DNA of 42,836 nucleotides from Rhizobium sp. Q54 (GCA_945892755.1 CAMDDO010000020.1:1-42836), one strand, 5' to 3'; counted from the stretch's first letter, positions 17,660 through 25,346 are shown. Notes: generated by a model not told the origin, from the sequence alone. Numbers and translations: made by a program.

Positions 17660-18570
17660 CCGTTCTGGCGGAGCAGACCAAATACATTGGCGCCGCGCCG
17701 CGCCAGCTTACGCTCGCGCAAAGAATCGCGGAACGGTGGCCGGCCTGGGGCTCGATCTTCATCGGCTATTTCGTGCTGCTCATTATCTATTTCCCGATCC
17801 TTTGGCTGATGATCCTCTCGGTCAGCAGCGAACCGCTCACCGGTTTTGCGGGCGATTGGACGCTGCGTTGGTATGACGACATGCTCTATGGCACGGGCCA
17901 ACGCGAGGGCGAGGCCTATGCGGTCAATTCGCGTGTCTTCGACCCACTGCTGCTCAGCCTCAAACTTGCCTTCATCACCGCAGCACTCTGCATGGTTGCC
18001 TCATTACTGATCGGACCGATTCTGCCGCGCGTGCGTTTTCGCGGCCCGCTATTGCTCGGCTATTTGATGCCGCTGATGGTGCCCGGTATCGTGGCAAGCG
18101 TTTCGCTCTTTCTGTTCTATCGGCTCGGGCTGCATTGGAAAATGGGCGAATGGTCGCTCGGCCTCGCGCATTTCGTTTGGGCCTTCCCGTTCGCGCTCCT
18201 CGCCATGCTGGTGGTCTCGTCGCGTTTCGACACGCGGCTCCTGGAGGCCGCGGCCGATTTAGGTGCCAGCCCCTGGCGACGCTTTTGGGACATACAGGTG
18301 CCGATTCTGAAACCCGGCATTTTCGCGGCCGGTTTCTTCGGCTTTCTGCTGTCGTTCAACGAGCTGCCCTTCAGCATCTTCATGCGCGCCGGCGACATCA
18401 CCCTGCCGATCTATTTGTGGATCCAATCGGGCGCGCACAATTCCTCGGTACCATTGATCTTCGCGCTTAGCACCCTGATCACGATCGCGAGCATCGTGTT
18501 GACTTTCATAGCGATCAAGGTCGCGTTCGGCGAAAAAACGGTGACCGTCAAGAAGATCAGGACGGCATAG
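17656..18570 (+). CDS. ABC transporter permease, PotC-like
   Basis: Second inner-membrane subunit, 304 residues, six predicted helices. The EAA loop reads EAAADLGASPWRRFWDIQVPILKPGI. It is the PotC/PotI-type partner of the preceding permease, with a periplasmic segment after the first helix (SSEPLTGFAGDWTLRWY) typical of this half. The start ATG overlaps the upstream stop. The ATPase gene begins directly after its stop codon, so all three membrane and ATPase subunits are coupled. Confidence 0.9.
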   Translation: MTVLAEQTKYIGAAPRQLTLAQRIAERWPAWGSIFIGYFVLLIIYFPILWLMILSVSSEPLTGFAGDWTLRWYDDMLYGTGQREGEAYAVNSRVFDPLLLSLKLAFITAALCMVASLLIGPILPRVRFRGPLLLGYLMPLMVPGIVASVSLFLFYRLGLHWKMGEWSLGLAHFVWAFPFALLAMLVVSSRFDTRLLEAAADLGASPWRRFWDIQVPILKPGIFAAGFFGFLLSFNELPFSIFMRAGDITLPIYLWIQSGAHNSSVPLIFALSTLITIASIVLTFIAIKVAFGEKTVTVKKIRTA

Positions 18571-19728
18571 ATGGCGGGCGATGTGGCGGTCATGAACGCA
18601 AGCGGACCAACAACCGGAATCGGCTCGACGCGCGGCGCGGTCGGCGACCAGATCCTCGAGGTCGTCAGCGCCACGCATCGCTATGGCGAGGTGACCGCGC
18701 TCGACAATGTCTCGATCAGCGCGCGGCGCGGCGAGTTCCTGACACTCTTGGGCGAGAGCGGTTCGGGCAAGACGACGCTTTTGCGCATCGTCGCGGGGCT
18801 CGAGCGACCGACCGCGATCAACCGCATCACGATCGACGGCGTCGACGCGACGCTTCTCCCCGCGAACAAGCGCAACACGACAACCGTGTTTCAGCACTAC
18901 GCACTGTTTCCGCATATGTCGGTCGGCGAGAACATCGAATACGGCCTCAAGGTCCGCGGCATGCCGAAACAGGAACGCCGCAAGCGCGCCGAAAAGGTGC
19001 TCGAGCTGGTTCGCCTGCCCGGCCTCTATGACCGGCGCGTGCATCAGCTCTCCGGCGGCCAGAAGCAGCGCATCGCGCTCGCCCGCGCGCTGGTCACCGA
19101 GCCCACCATCCTGCTGCTCGACGAACCTCTGGGCGCGCTCGACGAGAAGCTCCGCATCGACATGCAGGTCGAGCTCAAGGAATTGCACGAGCGACTTGGG
19201 CTGACCTTCATCTATGTCACGCACAGCCAAGAAGAGGCGCTCACCATGAGCGACCGTATTTTGCTGATGCGCCATGGTCGGGTGGTGCAAGAAGGCCCGC
19301 CGACTGATTTATTCGAGCGCCCGGCCGCGCGCTTCGTCGCCGAGTTCATGAATGTCGAGAATCTGCTCGACGGCACGATCGAGAGCATGCGCGACGGCGA
19401 GGCGACGGTGCGCATTGGCTCGCATCTCCTGCGCGGGCCGTGGACCGGGCGGGGCACGGCCGAACGGGGCGCTAAAGCCTGTGTCGCGGTGCGTGCCGAG
19501 CGCATTCAGCTCGGGTCGGCGCCGGCGCAAGACGCGTCATCGATCAACCATGTGCCGTGCCGCCCGGGTGTGACGATCTATAAGGGTAAATATGTAGACC
19601 AAATGCTCGGTACCGAGATCGGCCCGGTCAAGGCGCGCGTCTGGGATCGCAGCATGGAGGTCAGCTCGGCCAGCGCGTTCTGGTGGCGCGTCGGCGATTG
19701 CGCGGTCACGCCGATCGCGGCGGATTAA
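18571..19728 (+). CDS. ABC transporter ATP-binding protein, PotA-like
   Basis: ATPase subunit of the importer, 385 residues. Walker A is GESGSGKTT (61-69), the ABC signature LSGGQKQR near 160, Walker B ILLLDEP near 180, followed by the D-loop and the switch His in YVTHSQEEALTMSD. The C-terminal 110 residues form a TOBE domain, often a regulatory or substrate-sensing element in this subfamily. Its last 55 codons recur as a separate copy after the tetR gene 1.7 kb downstream, at about 84% identity. The 3' end of this gene may therefore have been exchanged by recombination, making the ORF a chimera. The ATG follows the permease stop without a gap. Confidence 0.9.
   Translation: MAGDVAVMNASGPTTGIGSTRGAVGDQILEVVSATHRYGEVTALDNVSISARRGEFLTLLGESGSGKTTLLRIVAGLERPTAINRITIDGVDATLLPANKRNTTTVFQHYALFPHMSVGENIEYGLKVRGMPKQERRKRAEKVLELVRLPGLYDRRVHQLSGGQKQRIALARALVTEPTILLLDEPLGALDEKLRIDMQVELKELHERLGLTFIYVTHSQEEALTMSDRILLMRHGRVVQEGPPTDLFERPAARFVAEFMNVENLLDGTIESMRDGEATVRIGSHLLRGPWTGRGTAERGAKACVAVRAERIQLGSAPAQDASSINHVPCRPGVTIYKGKYVDQMLGTEIGPVKARVWDRSMEVSSASAFWWRVGDCAVTPIAAD
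19561..19728 (+). repeat. repeat copy A: 3' end of the ABC ATPase gene
   Basis: These 168 bases (56 codons including TAA) align without gaps to bases 21301-21468. By hand I count 27 mismatches, about 84% identity, and 9 of 55 residues differ. The copy is in direct orientation and forms the native-looking end of the ATPase ORF. Confidence 0.95.
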
Positions 19729-19774
19729 GGGGCTACGCGGCCGACCCCGAGGCGTGTCTTGGCGCGTCCCTAAA

Positions 19775-20242
19775 TCAGTAGCCCAGCGCGACGAACAAGG
19801 CCCGGCCGGTCATGAAGATGAGAATGAGCGAGCCCATGGTCCATAACGTGGCGCGGGTGTCATGGGTTCGTGCGGTGAAGTAGGCAGCAAAATGCAGCAG
19901 TCGCGACGCCACATAGCCGAAGAGGAGCACACGCGCGAGCAGCAGTGACGGCTCGGTGAGGACGAAGAGAAAGCCGGCGACGAGGAAGAACGGTAGGTTC
20001 TCCAGGTCATTGAGCTGGATACGCCGGATTCGCTCGACGCGCTCGTTGGGCTCGAGCTGTTTCGGATCGGGCACGGGGTTTAAGGGGGTCTTCTTGAGGT
20101 CCTCGGGCGAGCGGAAGCCGCCTTTGACCTGCATCATGCGAACGACGGTCAGCCAGGACATGCTCACGGCCTTGAGAATCATGAGCGTGGCGGCGATGAC
20201 GTAGGTGGCGAATAGCGGGTCGTGCAAGCTCAACGTGTCCAT
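19775..20242 (-). CDS. MAPEG-family membrane protein (microsomal GST-like)
   Basis: The protein has 155 residues with four hydrophobic segments. The MAPEG signature ERVERIRRIQLNDLENLPFFLVAG (about residues 68-91) closely resembles mammalian MGST1. Members are trimeric membrane enzymes using glutathione for transferase or peroxidase reactions on electrophiles and lipid peroxides, so detoxification is the likely role. An AAGGAGG lies 13 bases before the ATG, rather far away. It is transcribed divergently from a TetR regulator and probably controlled by it. The pair sits between two copies of the ABC ATPase 3' end, which suggests acquisition as a unit. Confidence 0.88.
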   Translation of the reverse strand: MDTLSLHDPLFATYVIAATLMILKAVSMSWLTVVRMMQVKGGFRSPEDLKKTPLNPVPDPKQLEPNERVERIRRIQLNDLENLPFFLVAGFLFVLTEPSLLLARVLLFGYVASRLLHFAAYFTARTHDTRATLWTMGSLILIFMTGRALFVALGY

Positions 20243-20613
20243 GGCTTTCCGTCAGCCTCCTTAAAGTCTCGAGTCGTACGCGTCGGCGAGACGGACGAGA
20301 GACTCGCCTCTGACGAGCGTCTGGGCCGTTTCCTCGAAGAGAACGCGAGCCTAGCCTCCCGGTTGCGCGCGGGGCCATCGCCGTGCCGGCCGCGCTCGCC
20401 GCCCAGATCGATGGCCTCGCGGTCGGCGCTCTCGTCGGTGCGCGTGTCCACGCGGTCTCTCCATTCGCGTTGCCGGGGACCCTGCGGACAGGGCGGAGAT
20501 CGGCTCGTTAACGATGGGCCACTTTATAGACCATCGGTAGATAAATAGACCTCTGTATATTTTTATTATCCTGCGATAATCGTATTGGCGATACCCCGTC
20601 CCTGGATCGGCCA
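20243..20613. promoter_or_regulatory. divergent MAPEG/tetR intergenic region
   Basis: This 371-base stretch has no convincing gene. The part next to the MAPEG gene is GC-rich. The last 100 bases are clearly AT-richer and hold a 6-4-6 inverted repeat (ATTATC-CTGC-GATAAT, 20565-20580) and two direct ATAGACC repeats (20526-20532 and 20545-20551). The region most likely carries both promoters and TetR operators. Confidence 0.5.
20565..20580. promoter_or_regulatory. candidate TetR operator
   Basis: Perfect inverted repeat ATTATC-N4-GATAAT about 34 bases before the tetR start, placed where a TetR dimer could repress its own gene and the divergent MAPEG gene. Confidence 0.4.
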
Positions 20614-21300
20614 ATGGCCCCCACGAAGCGCCTCCCCGCCCCTGCCTTGAACGCCGCGGTCGTCAAGCGGCTCGCGCGGCGCGAGCGACGGCGCGATCGA
20701 TCGCGCGAGGAGATTCTCGACGCCACGCGCCGCGTGTTATTGCGGAGCGGCGTCGCCGCGACCACGCTGGACGCCGTCGCCAAGGAGGTCGGGGTGTCGA
20801 AGACGGCCCTCTACTATTATTTTCCCTCGAAGGACACGCTGCTGTTCGAACTCGTCTTCAGAGCCCTGCGGACCCACGCGCAGGCGGTCCACGACGCGGT
20901 CGAGGAGGCAAAGGACGGGGCGGGCGCGCTGCGTGCGCTTGTCCGCGAATCGGTGAAAGCCTTCACGCCGCGCCTCGAAGATTTCCGCCTCGCCTTCCTC
21001 CATGGGCAAGTCGCCAGCCCAGGAGCCGTCCACCTTGATGCACAGCAGTTCGCGCGCCTCCGCCCGCTCAACGAGCTCTGGCTTGCTGGCGCGGCGAAGA
21101 AACTCACTCAAGACCGAAAGAAGCATCCGGGCCGCGCGCAGGTCGAGCCCCGCCTCATGGCGTTTCTCGCTTACCTCTCAGCCATCGGGTTGCTGACCAT
21201 GAAAGGGATGGTCGAGAGCCAAGACGACCCCTTGGTGTATTCGGATGACCAGCTAATCGAGGGGTTCGCAAGAATATTCGAAGCCGCGACGGCGCCGTGA
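20614..21300 (+). CDS. TetR-family transcriptional regulator
   Basis: A 228-residue repressor type. The N-terminal basic lead (VKRLARRERRRDRSREEIL) enters a TetR helix-turn-helix: ATTLDAVAKEVGVSKTALYYYFPSKDTLLFELV (about residues 47-79). The C-terminal ligand-binding and dimerisation domain is divergent, so the inducer is unknown. It is divergent from the MAPEG gene and probably its local regulator and autoregulator. The last codons and stop (GCG CCG TGA) already align with the ATPase repeat (GTG CCG TGC in copy A). The stop codon may thus have been created at a recombination junction, and the natural C-terminus may be altered. Confidence 0.9.
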   Translation: MAPTKRLPAPALNAAVVKRLARRERRRDRSREEILDATRRVLLRSGVAATTLDAVAKEVGVSKTALYYYFPSKDTLLFELVFRALRTHAQAVHDAVEEAKDGAGALRALVRESVKAFTPRLEDFRLAFLHGQVASPGAVHLDAQQFARLRPLNELWLAGAAKKLTQDRKKHPGRAQVEPRLMAFLAYLSAIGLLTMKGMVESQDDPLVYSDDQLIEGFARIFEAATAP

Positions 21301-21468
21301 CGCCCGGGCATGACAATCTATAAGGGCAAATATGTCGATCAGATGCTGGGCACCGAGATCGGCCCGGTCAAGGCGCGGGTCTGGGATCGCAGCATGGAGA
21401 TCAGCACCGCGACCGCCTTTTGGTGGCGCGCCGGCGATTGCGCGATGATGCCGCTCGATGCCGACTGA
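21301..21468 (+). pseudogene. repeat copy B: orphan 3' fragment of an ABC ATPase gene (TOBE domain)
   Basis: This in-frame fragment starts immediately after the tetR stop. It encodes 55 residues matching the C-terminus of the ABC ATPase upstream (shared core IYKGKYVDQMLGTEIGPVKA). Most of the nucleotide differences from copy A are silent, so the copy has not decayed like a dead sequence. An internal ATG at 21310 would give a 52-residue TOBE-only peptide, but it has no clear ribosome-binding site. Its TGA abuts the stop of the convergent VOC gene (TGATCA), a tight junction that suggests this is the older end of the ATPase gene at this locus. Confidence 0.85.
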
Positions 21469-22005
21469 TCAAGGCTTCGGCGGATACCAATAAAGCGGCT
21501 CGGGCCTGACCCAATCTTTCGGCCGTTCGATCACTTCGATCGTGGTCTTGCACAGCGGTTCAGTTTCGAAATAGGCGAATTGCACGCCGGCCCAGTTGCC
21601 TTCCTGCACGGGCTCGAAACCGCGCCCGGCGAATCGGCGATAGGCCTCGGGCCAAGTCATATCCATGTCTTTGAGCATCACGCCGACATGGTGGATGCCT
21701 TCGCCATGGGCCTCGAGAAAATCGTGGTAGATGCTCGGCCCCTCGAGGGGCTGAATGATCTCCCAATTGAGCTGGCCGGTCCAGGCGAGCGCAAGGCGCA
21801 TGGAATAGCCCGCCGGCTTGCCGCGATAGGTTCGGCCCGAAAGCAGCGGCGGCTCATATTGTTGCACCCACCAGGGCCCGATTCCGAGCTTGTCGGCATA
21901 GTGACGCACCAACGCATCGAGATCGCGCGTGACCACACAAATTTGCGCGGTCTCGCGAAACAGCGAAGCCGGCAGATAGCTATCCTTGTAGTCGAGCGCG
22001 CTCAC
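21469..22005 (-). CDS. VOC-superfamily protein (glyoxalase/dioxygenase fold)
   Basis: The 178-residue product has two vicinal-oxygen-chelate halves: one around AQICVVTRDLDALVRHYADKLGIGPW, the other around GEGIHHVGVMLKDM. The latter His is a typical metal ligand. Relatives include methylmalonyl-CoA epimerase-like and lactoylglutathione lyase-like proteins, some of which act in aromatic or lactone degradation. The exact reaction is unknown. The GTG start overlaps the TGA of the dioxygenase gene (GTGA), so the two are coupled and probably act in one pathway. The open frame continues upstream inside the dioxygenase gene, but that part is not VOC-like. Confidence 0.8.
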   Translation of the reverse strand: MSALDYKDSYLPASLFRETAQICVVTRDLDALVRHYADKLGIGPWWVQQYEPPLLSGRTYRGKPAGYSMRLALAWTGQLNWEIIQPLEGPSIYHDFLEAHGEGIHHVGVMLKDMDMTWPEAYRRFAGRGFEPVQEGNWAGVQFAYFETEPLCKTTIEVIERPKDWVRPEPLYWYPPKP

Positions 22006-22862
22006 GCGGCCCGCGCGCCCGCGACCGGCGCGCCGCAACCGACGATGGCGCGATAGAGCGTGCGCGGCTCGGTATAGCCGCCGCTCGCAGTATGGATGGT
22101 GGCGCGGTTATCGCCGCCGACGACATCACCCACGCGCCATTTGTGGGCGTATTGAAATTCAGGGCGCGTGGCATGGGCGTAGAGCGCATGCAACAGATCA
22201 TCGCTTTCCGCCGGCTCCATGCCGACGATACCCCGCGTAAAGCCCGGATTGACGAACAGCGCGCGCCTTCCATCGACCGGATGAACCCGCACGATCGGAT
22301 GCACGACCTCGGGAATCCTGGCCGCCTGTTCGGGCGTCAGCGTGACCTTTGCCTCATAGCCGCGCTTGCCGCCGAACATATGATGGATCGCCGAGCGACC
22401 CTCGATCGCGCGCTTGAGCGATTCGGGCAGCGTTTCATAGGCGCGCACCATGTCGGCGAACACGGTATCGCCGCCGTCAGACGGCACTTCGAGCGCATAG
22501 AGGAAGGTCGCGTCCGATGGGCCCGCCATATAGGACAGGTCGGAATGCCAATAGGCCCCAGCGGGCGCCTTGGTGGTGCGGCTCTTGCCGCCTTCGACCA
22601 CGTTTGAAATGACCGAGACGTCGTGCGTATCCTCGTGGTGGTATTGATCGAGGATGTGAGGCACGAGCGCGCCGAAAGCGCTCCTCATGGCCGCCGCATA
22701 GCTGAGCGCGCTCAGGCGCTGCTCCCGAAATACCAGGACGAGATGCTTGGCCATTGCCGCGCGCAAATCCTTCGCCAAGCCTGGCGTCATAGGCGCAGCC
22801 AGATCGACGCCCTGAATCTCGGCGCCGAGCGGGGCATCAAACGGGATGATCGACAGCGTCAT
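22002..22862 (-). CDS. TauD/TfdA-family Fe(II)/2-oxoglutarate dioxygenase
   Basis: Alpha-ketoglutarate-dependent hydroxylase of 286 residues. The facial triad is visible as His106 and Asp108 in YWHSDLS and His257 in DNRATIH. The 2-oxoglutarate-binding Arg is in EPRTLYRAIV (Arg267 or Arg271). The N-terminal GAEIQGVDL is typical of the family. Substrates in the family include taurine, sulfonates, phenoxyacetates and carnitine-like compounds; this one cannot be assigned. The residue before DN is Gly where Trp is common. It is the first gene of a two-gene unit with the VOC protein. Confidence 0.88.
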   Translation of the reverse strand: MTLSIIPFDAPLGAEIQGVDLAAPMTPGLAKDLRAAMAKHLVLVFREQRLSALSYAAAMRSAFGALVPHILDQYHHEDTHDVSVISNVVEGGKSRTTKAPAGAYWHSDLSYMAGPSDATFLYALEVPSDGGDTVFADMVRAYETLPESLKRAIEGRSAIHHMFGGKRGYEAKVTLTPEQAARIPEVVHPIVRVHPVDGRRALFVNPGFTRGIVGMEPAESDDLLHALYAHATRPEFQYAHKWRVGDVVGGDNRATIHTASGGYTEPRTLYRAIVGCGAPVAGARAA

Positions 22863-23025
22863 TCTTTAAGGCTGCGGCAAGAGAGGCGCGGTTTCAAGGG
22901 CGACGTGAGGCGACACCGCGGTCCGAGTCGATCGCCGGGCCTGGCGGGGCACCGATTTAGCGTAATGTAAAGACCGAGGCGGTTGTTACGACGCCGACAA
23001 GGCTTGGCGAACCGAGGAAATGGTC

Positions 23026-23502
23026 ATGGATGGTCTCGAAACCGGCCGCGCGCTCCACGTGGCGGCGGTTGTCATTTGGATCGGCGGCGTCGCTTTCGTG
23101 ACGCTCGCACTCCTACCGGTGCTCGGCAGGGGCGGCGCAGACCAGGACTGGTTTGCGCGCTTTACGGCAATCGAGAGACGCTTTGCCTGGATTGCACGCA
23201 TTGCGCTGCTCGTCGCTGGCGGCAGCGGCTTCTACATGATCGTCGCGATGGATGGCTGGGACCGCTTCACGATGATTTCGTATTGGTGGATGCACGCCAT
23301 GGTGGTGGTCTGGGTGATCTTCGCGCTCATGCTGTTCGTAATCGAGCCGCTCGGCCTCGATCGCATTCTCGAAACCAGAGCGAATCGAAACCCAGGCCGC
23401 ACGCACGCGCTAGTTTCTGGCGCTCATTGGGTGCTCCTGGTGTTCTCGCTCATCGCAACCTTCGGCGCCGTGGCCGGAAGCCACGGCGCCTTTCTGAGCT
23501 AG
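23026..23502 (+). CDS. four-helix integral membrane protein, CopD-like
   Basis: The 158-residue protein has four predicted transmembrane segments. Histidines lie in or at the edge of helix 1 (RALHVAAVVIWIGG), helix 3 (YWWMHAMVV) and helix 4 (SGAHWVLL). The WIGG motif and this layout resemble CopD/DUF-type small membrane proteins, some of which bind haem or copper. No specific function can be assigned. I chose the second ATG (23026) because GAGGAA then lies at normal spacing, whereas the first ATG abuts it. The last codons encode a perfect terminator hairpin. It converges on the nitrite reductase gene. Confidence 0.72.
   Translation: MDGLETGRALHVAAVVIWIGGVAFVTLALLPVLGRGGADQDWFARFTAIERRFAWIARIALLVAGGSGFYMIVAMDGWDRFTMISYWWMHAMVVVWVIFALMLFVIEPLGLDRILETRANRNPGRTHALVSGAHWVLLVFSLIATFGAVAGSHGAFLS
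23464..23495 (+). terminator. intrinsic terminator embedded in the end of the coding region
   Basis: GGCGCCGTGGC-CGGAA-GCCACGGCGCC is a perfect 11-pair stem with a 5-base loop, followed by TTTCT. It lies before the stop codon (23500-23502), so the hairpin also encodes the last residues of the membrane protein. Confidence 0.65.
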
Positions 23503-23512
23503 TCGGTCGGTC

Positions 23513-25270
23513 TTAGTGGCCGTCGGAATCCTTGGGATCTTGGCTGCTCATATCGAAGATTTCGCGATTCTCCTCGCCCTCGGCGATGAGGAAGCCGACC
23601 AGGCCGCGCTCAAGCCGCCCAAGCGCATGATCGACCAATATGTAGCGGCCGGGCACTTCGATCTTGAAGTCAACGATGCCGGCGCCGCCCGGCGGCACAA
23701 CGATCGTTTGTACGCCTTTGAGCGGTGGACTCATGATGCTCGCCAGATTATAGGCGTCGTCGAAGATTTCGCCGATGACGTGGAAGGCCGAGGTGAAGTT
23801 CGGCCCGCCGACACCGAAATAGATGCGTACGGTCTCGCCGACCTTGGCCTTCATGGCGTGCGCCTTGGTCAGGGCACCGACGGCGCCATTGAAGACGAAA
23901 TACTCGGGCTGTTCCGCCAGCATCTTGTCGACGCTGAATTCCTGGCTGCCCTGCTCGCCAAATGGCGCCTCGGTATACATCTCGCCCTGCATGACATAAA
24001 ACTCGCGCGAGACCTTGGGCATGCCGCCCTCGGGCTCGACCAGGATCAGGCCATACATGCCATTCGCGATGTGATGCGCCACCATCGGCGTCGCGCAGTG
24101 GTAGACGTAGAGGCCGGGCACCAAGGCTTTCCACTTGATCGATTTCTCCTCGCCCGGCGGCACTTGGAGGGCCACGGCGCCGCCACCGGGGCCGGTGGTG
24201 GCGTGAAAGTCGACCGAATGGATCATCGCGCTATCGACGTCGTTCTTCATATGGATGTCGATGGTATCGCCGACGCGGACGCGCAGGAACGGCCCGGGCA
24301 CCGTGCGGTTAAACGTCCAATAGCGGTAAGTGGTGCCATCGGCCAAGCGACCATCGAGTTCGACCGATTCGAGATCGATGCGCACCGTCTCGGGCACACG
24401 TCGCTCGATCGGTGGCGGCAGAGAGGTTGGGTCCATGACAATATCGACCTGCTCGGCCGCCGACGGCGCCGCCTCGGCAACCACGAGCTTGCCCTCAAGG
24501 CCGGCTCCGCGTTGACCGGGCAGGGTTGAGAGATACGCGAAAGTACCGCCCTTCGTGGCCCGAAATGAGATGGTCGTTCCCGCGCCAATTTTGGTCACGC
24601 TTTCCGAGGTCACCTTCTGATCCGGAAACGCGAGATTGTGTTCATCGCCTTCGCCATTGATCAACGTGACCTGGATGACGTCACCGACCGACGCGTTGAG
24701 GACCGGGTTGGCCTGGCCATCGATCACTCCACCGACGCCGATGAAGACGATGCGGCCTTCGTGCTTGGCGGTCCGCAAGGCGAAAGCGACGTCGGGCACA
24801 TAGGTCACCGCCGCGCGTTCTTCCGCGGGGAGAGCCGCCACTGTGGTGGTCTTGGATGGAGCGGCGCTGACGGTCGATGCCTTGAGATAGGCGATAACAT
24901 TGGCGCGATCACCCGCATCGCGCAGCCCGTTGAAGGTCATCTTATTGCCAGGCAGGGCGCCCTTGGGATCGGCGAGGTAGGCGTCGAGAGTTTTGTCATC
25001 CCAGACAATCCCGGACTCCGTCATTGGCTTCGAGAATTTGAAATCGGGCAGCGTGCCCGCGGTTCGGCCAAAGATCCCCGCGAGATTGGGACCAACTTTT
25101 TTCTTCCCCGGCTCCATCGAATGGCAGGCCTGGCATTTTTGAAAGACCTTCTTGCCGGCTTCTGCGTCGCCCGCCGCAAAGGTGTCCGTGGCTCCAGCGA
25201 ACCCGGCACTCGCGATCATGATCAACGCAAACGAGATTTGGCGTGACGATTTCCCTTGATTCCTAGGCAT
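23513..25270 (-). CDS. nirK: copper nitrite reductase with N-terminal cytochrome c and degenerate cupredoxin
   Basis: Periplasmic enzyme reducing nitrite to nitric oxide, 585 residues after an ATG with a GAGGA site. The signal peptide is about 1-33. The class I cytochrome c domain has haem site C46-QA-C49-H50 and probable axial Met111. The cupredoxin domain (about 160-265) keeps His211, but the expected Cys, His and Met ligands are Ser248, Gln253 and Leu258, so it should not bind type 1 copper. The NirK core is class II (AniA/Hyphomicrobium type). Its type 1 ligands are His351, Cys392, His400 and Met405, its type 2 ligands are His356, His391 and His548, and its catalytic residues are Asp354 and His497. 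All are present, so the core should be active. The fused cytochrome is a likely electron feeder. An FNR-type box lies upstream. Confidence 0.93.
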   Translation of the reverse strand: MPRNQGKSSRQISFALIMIASAGFAGATDTFAAGDAEAGKKVFQKCQACHSMEPGKKKVGPNLAGIFGRTAGTLPDFKFSKPMTESGIVWDDKTLDAYLADPKGALPGNKMTFNGLRDAGDRANVIAYLKASTVSAAPSKTTTVAALPAEERAAVTYVPDVAFALRTAKHEGRIVFIGVGGVIDGQANPVLNASVGDVIQVTLINGEGDEHNLAFPDQKVTSESVTKIGAGTTISFRATKGGTFAYLSTLPGQRGAGLEGKLVVAEAAPSAAEQVDIVMDPTSLPPPIERRVPETVRIDLESVELDGRLADGTTYRYWTFNRTVPGPFLRVRVGDTIDIHMKNDVDSAMIHSVDFHATTGPGGGAVALQVPPGEEKSIKWKALVPGLYVYHCATPMVAHHIANGMYGLILVEPEGGMPKVSREFYVMQGEMYTEAPFGEQGSQEFSVDKMLAEQPEYFVFNGAVGALTKAHAMKAKVGETVRIYFGVGGPNFTSAFHVIGEIFDDAYNLASIMSPPLKGVQTIVVPPGGAGIVDFKIEVPGRYILVDHALGRLERGLVGFLIAEGEENREIFDMSSQDPKDSDGH

Positions 25271-25346
25271 GACGGTCCTCTTCCGGGCTTCTGCATCGGC
25301 GGTCGCCGAAGCGGACTCATGAAATCTGATTGCGCCATGGTTCGCC

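Noticed and set aside
20243-20510. A fragmentary frame reading AVPAALAAQIDGLAVGALVGA in the MAPEG/tetR gap
   Set aside because: Looks protein-like but has no start, no ribosome-binding site and no recognisable family; alternating high-GC codons can give this by chance.
23516-24529. A 337-codon plus-strand open frame opposite nirK
   Set aside because: It is the complement of a gene with all catalytic residues conserved; no independent coding signal.
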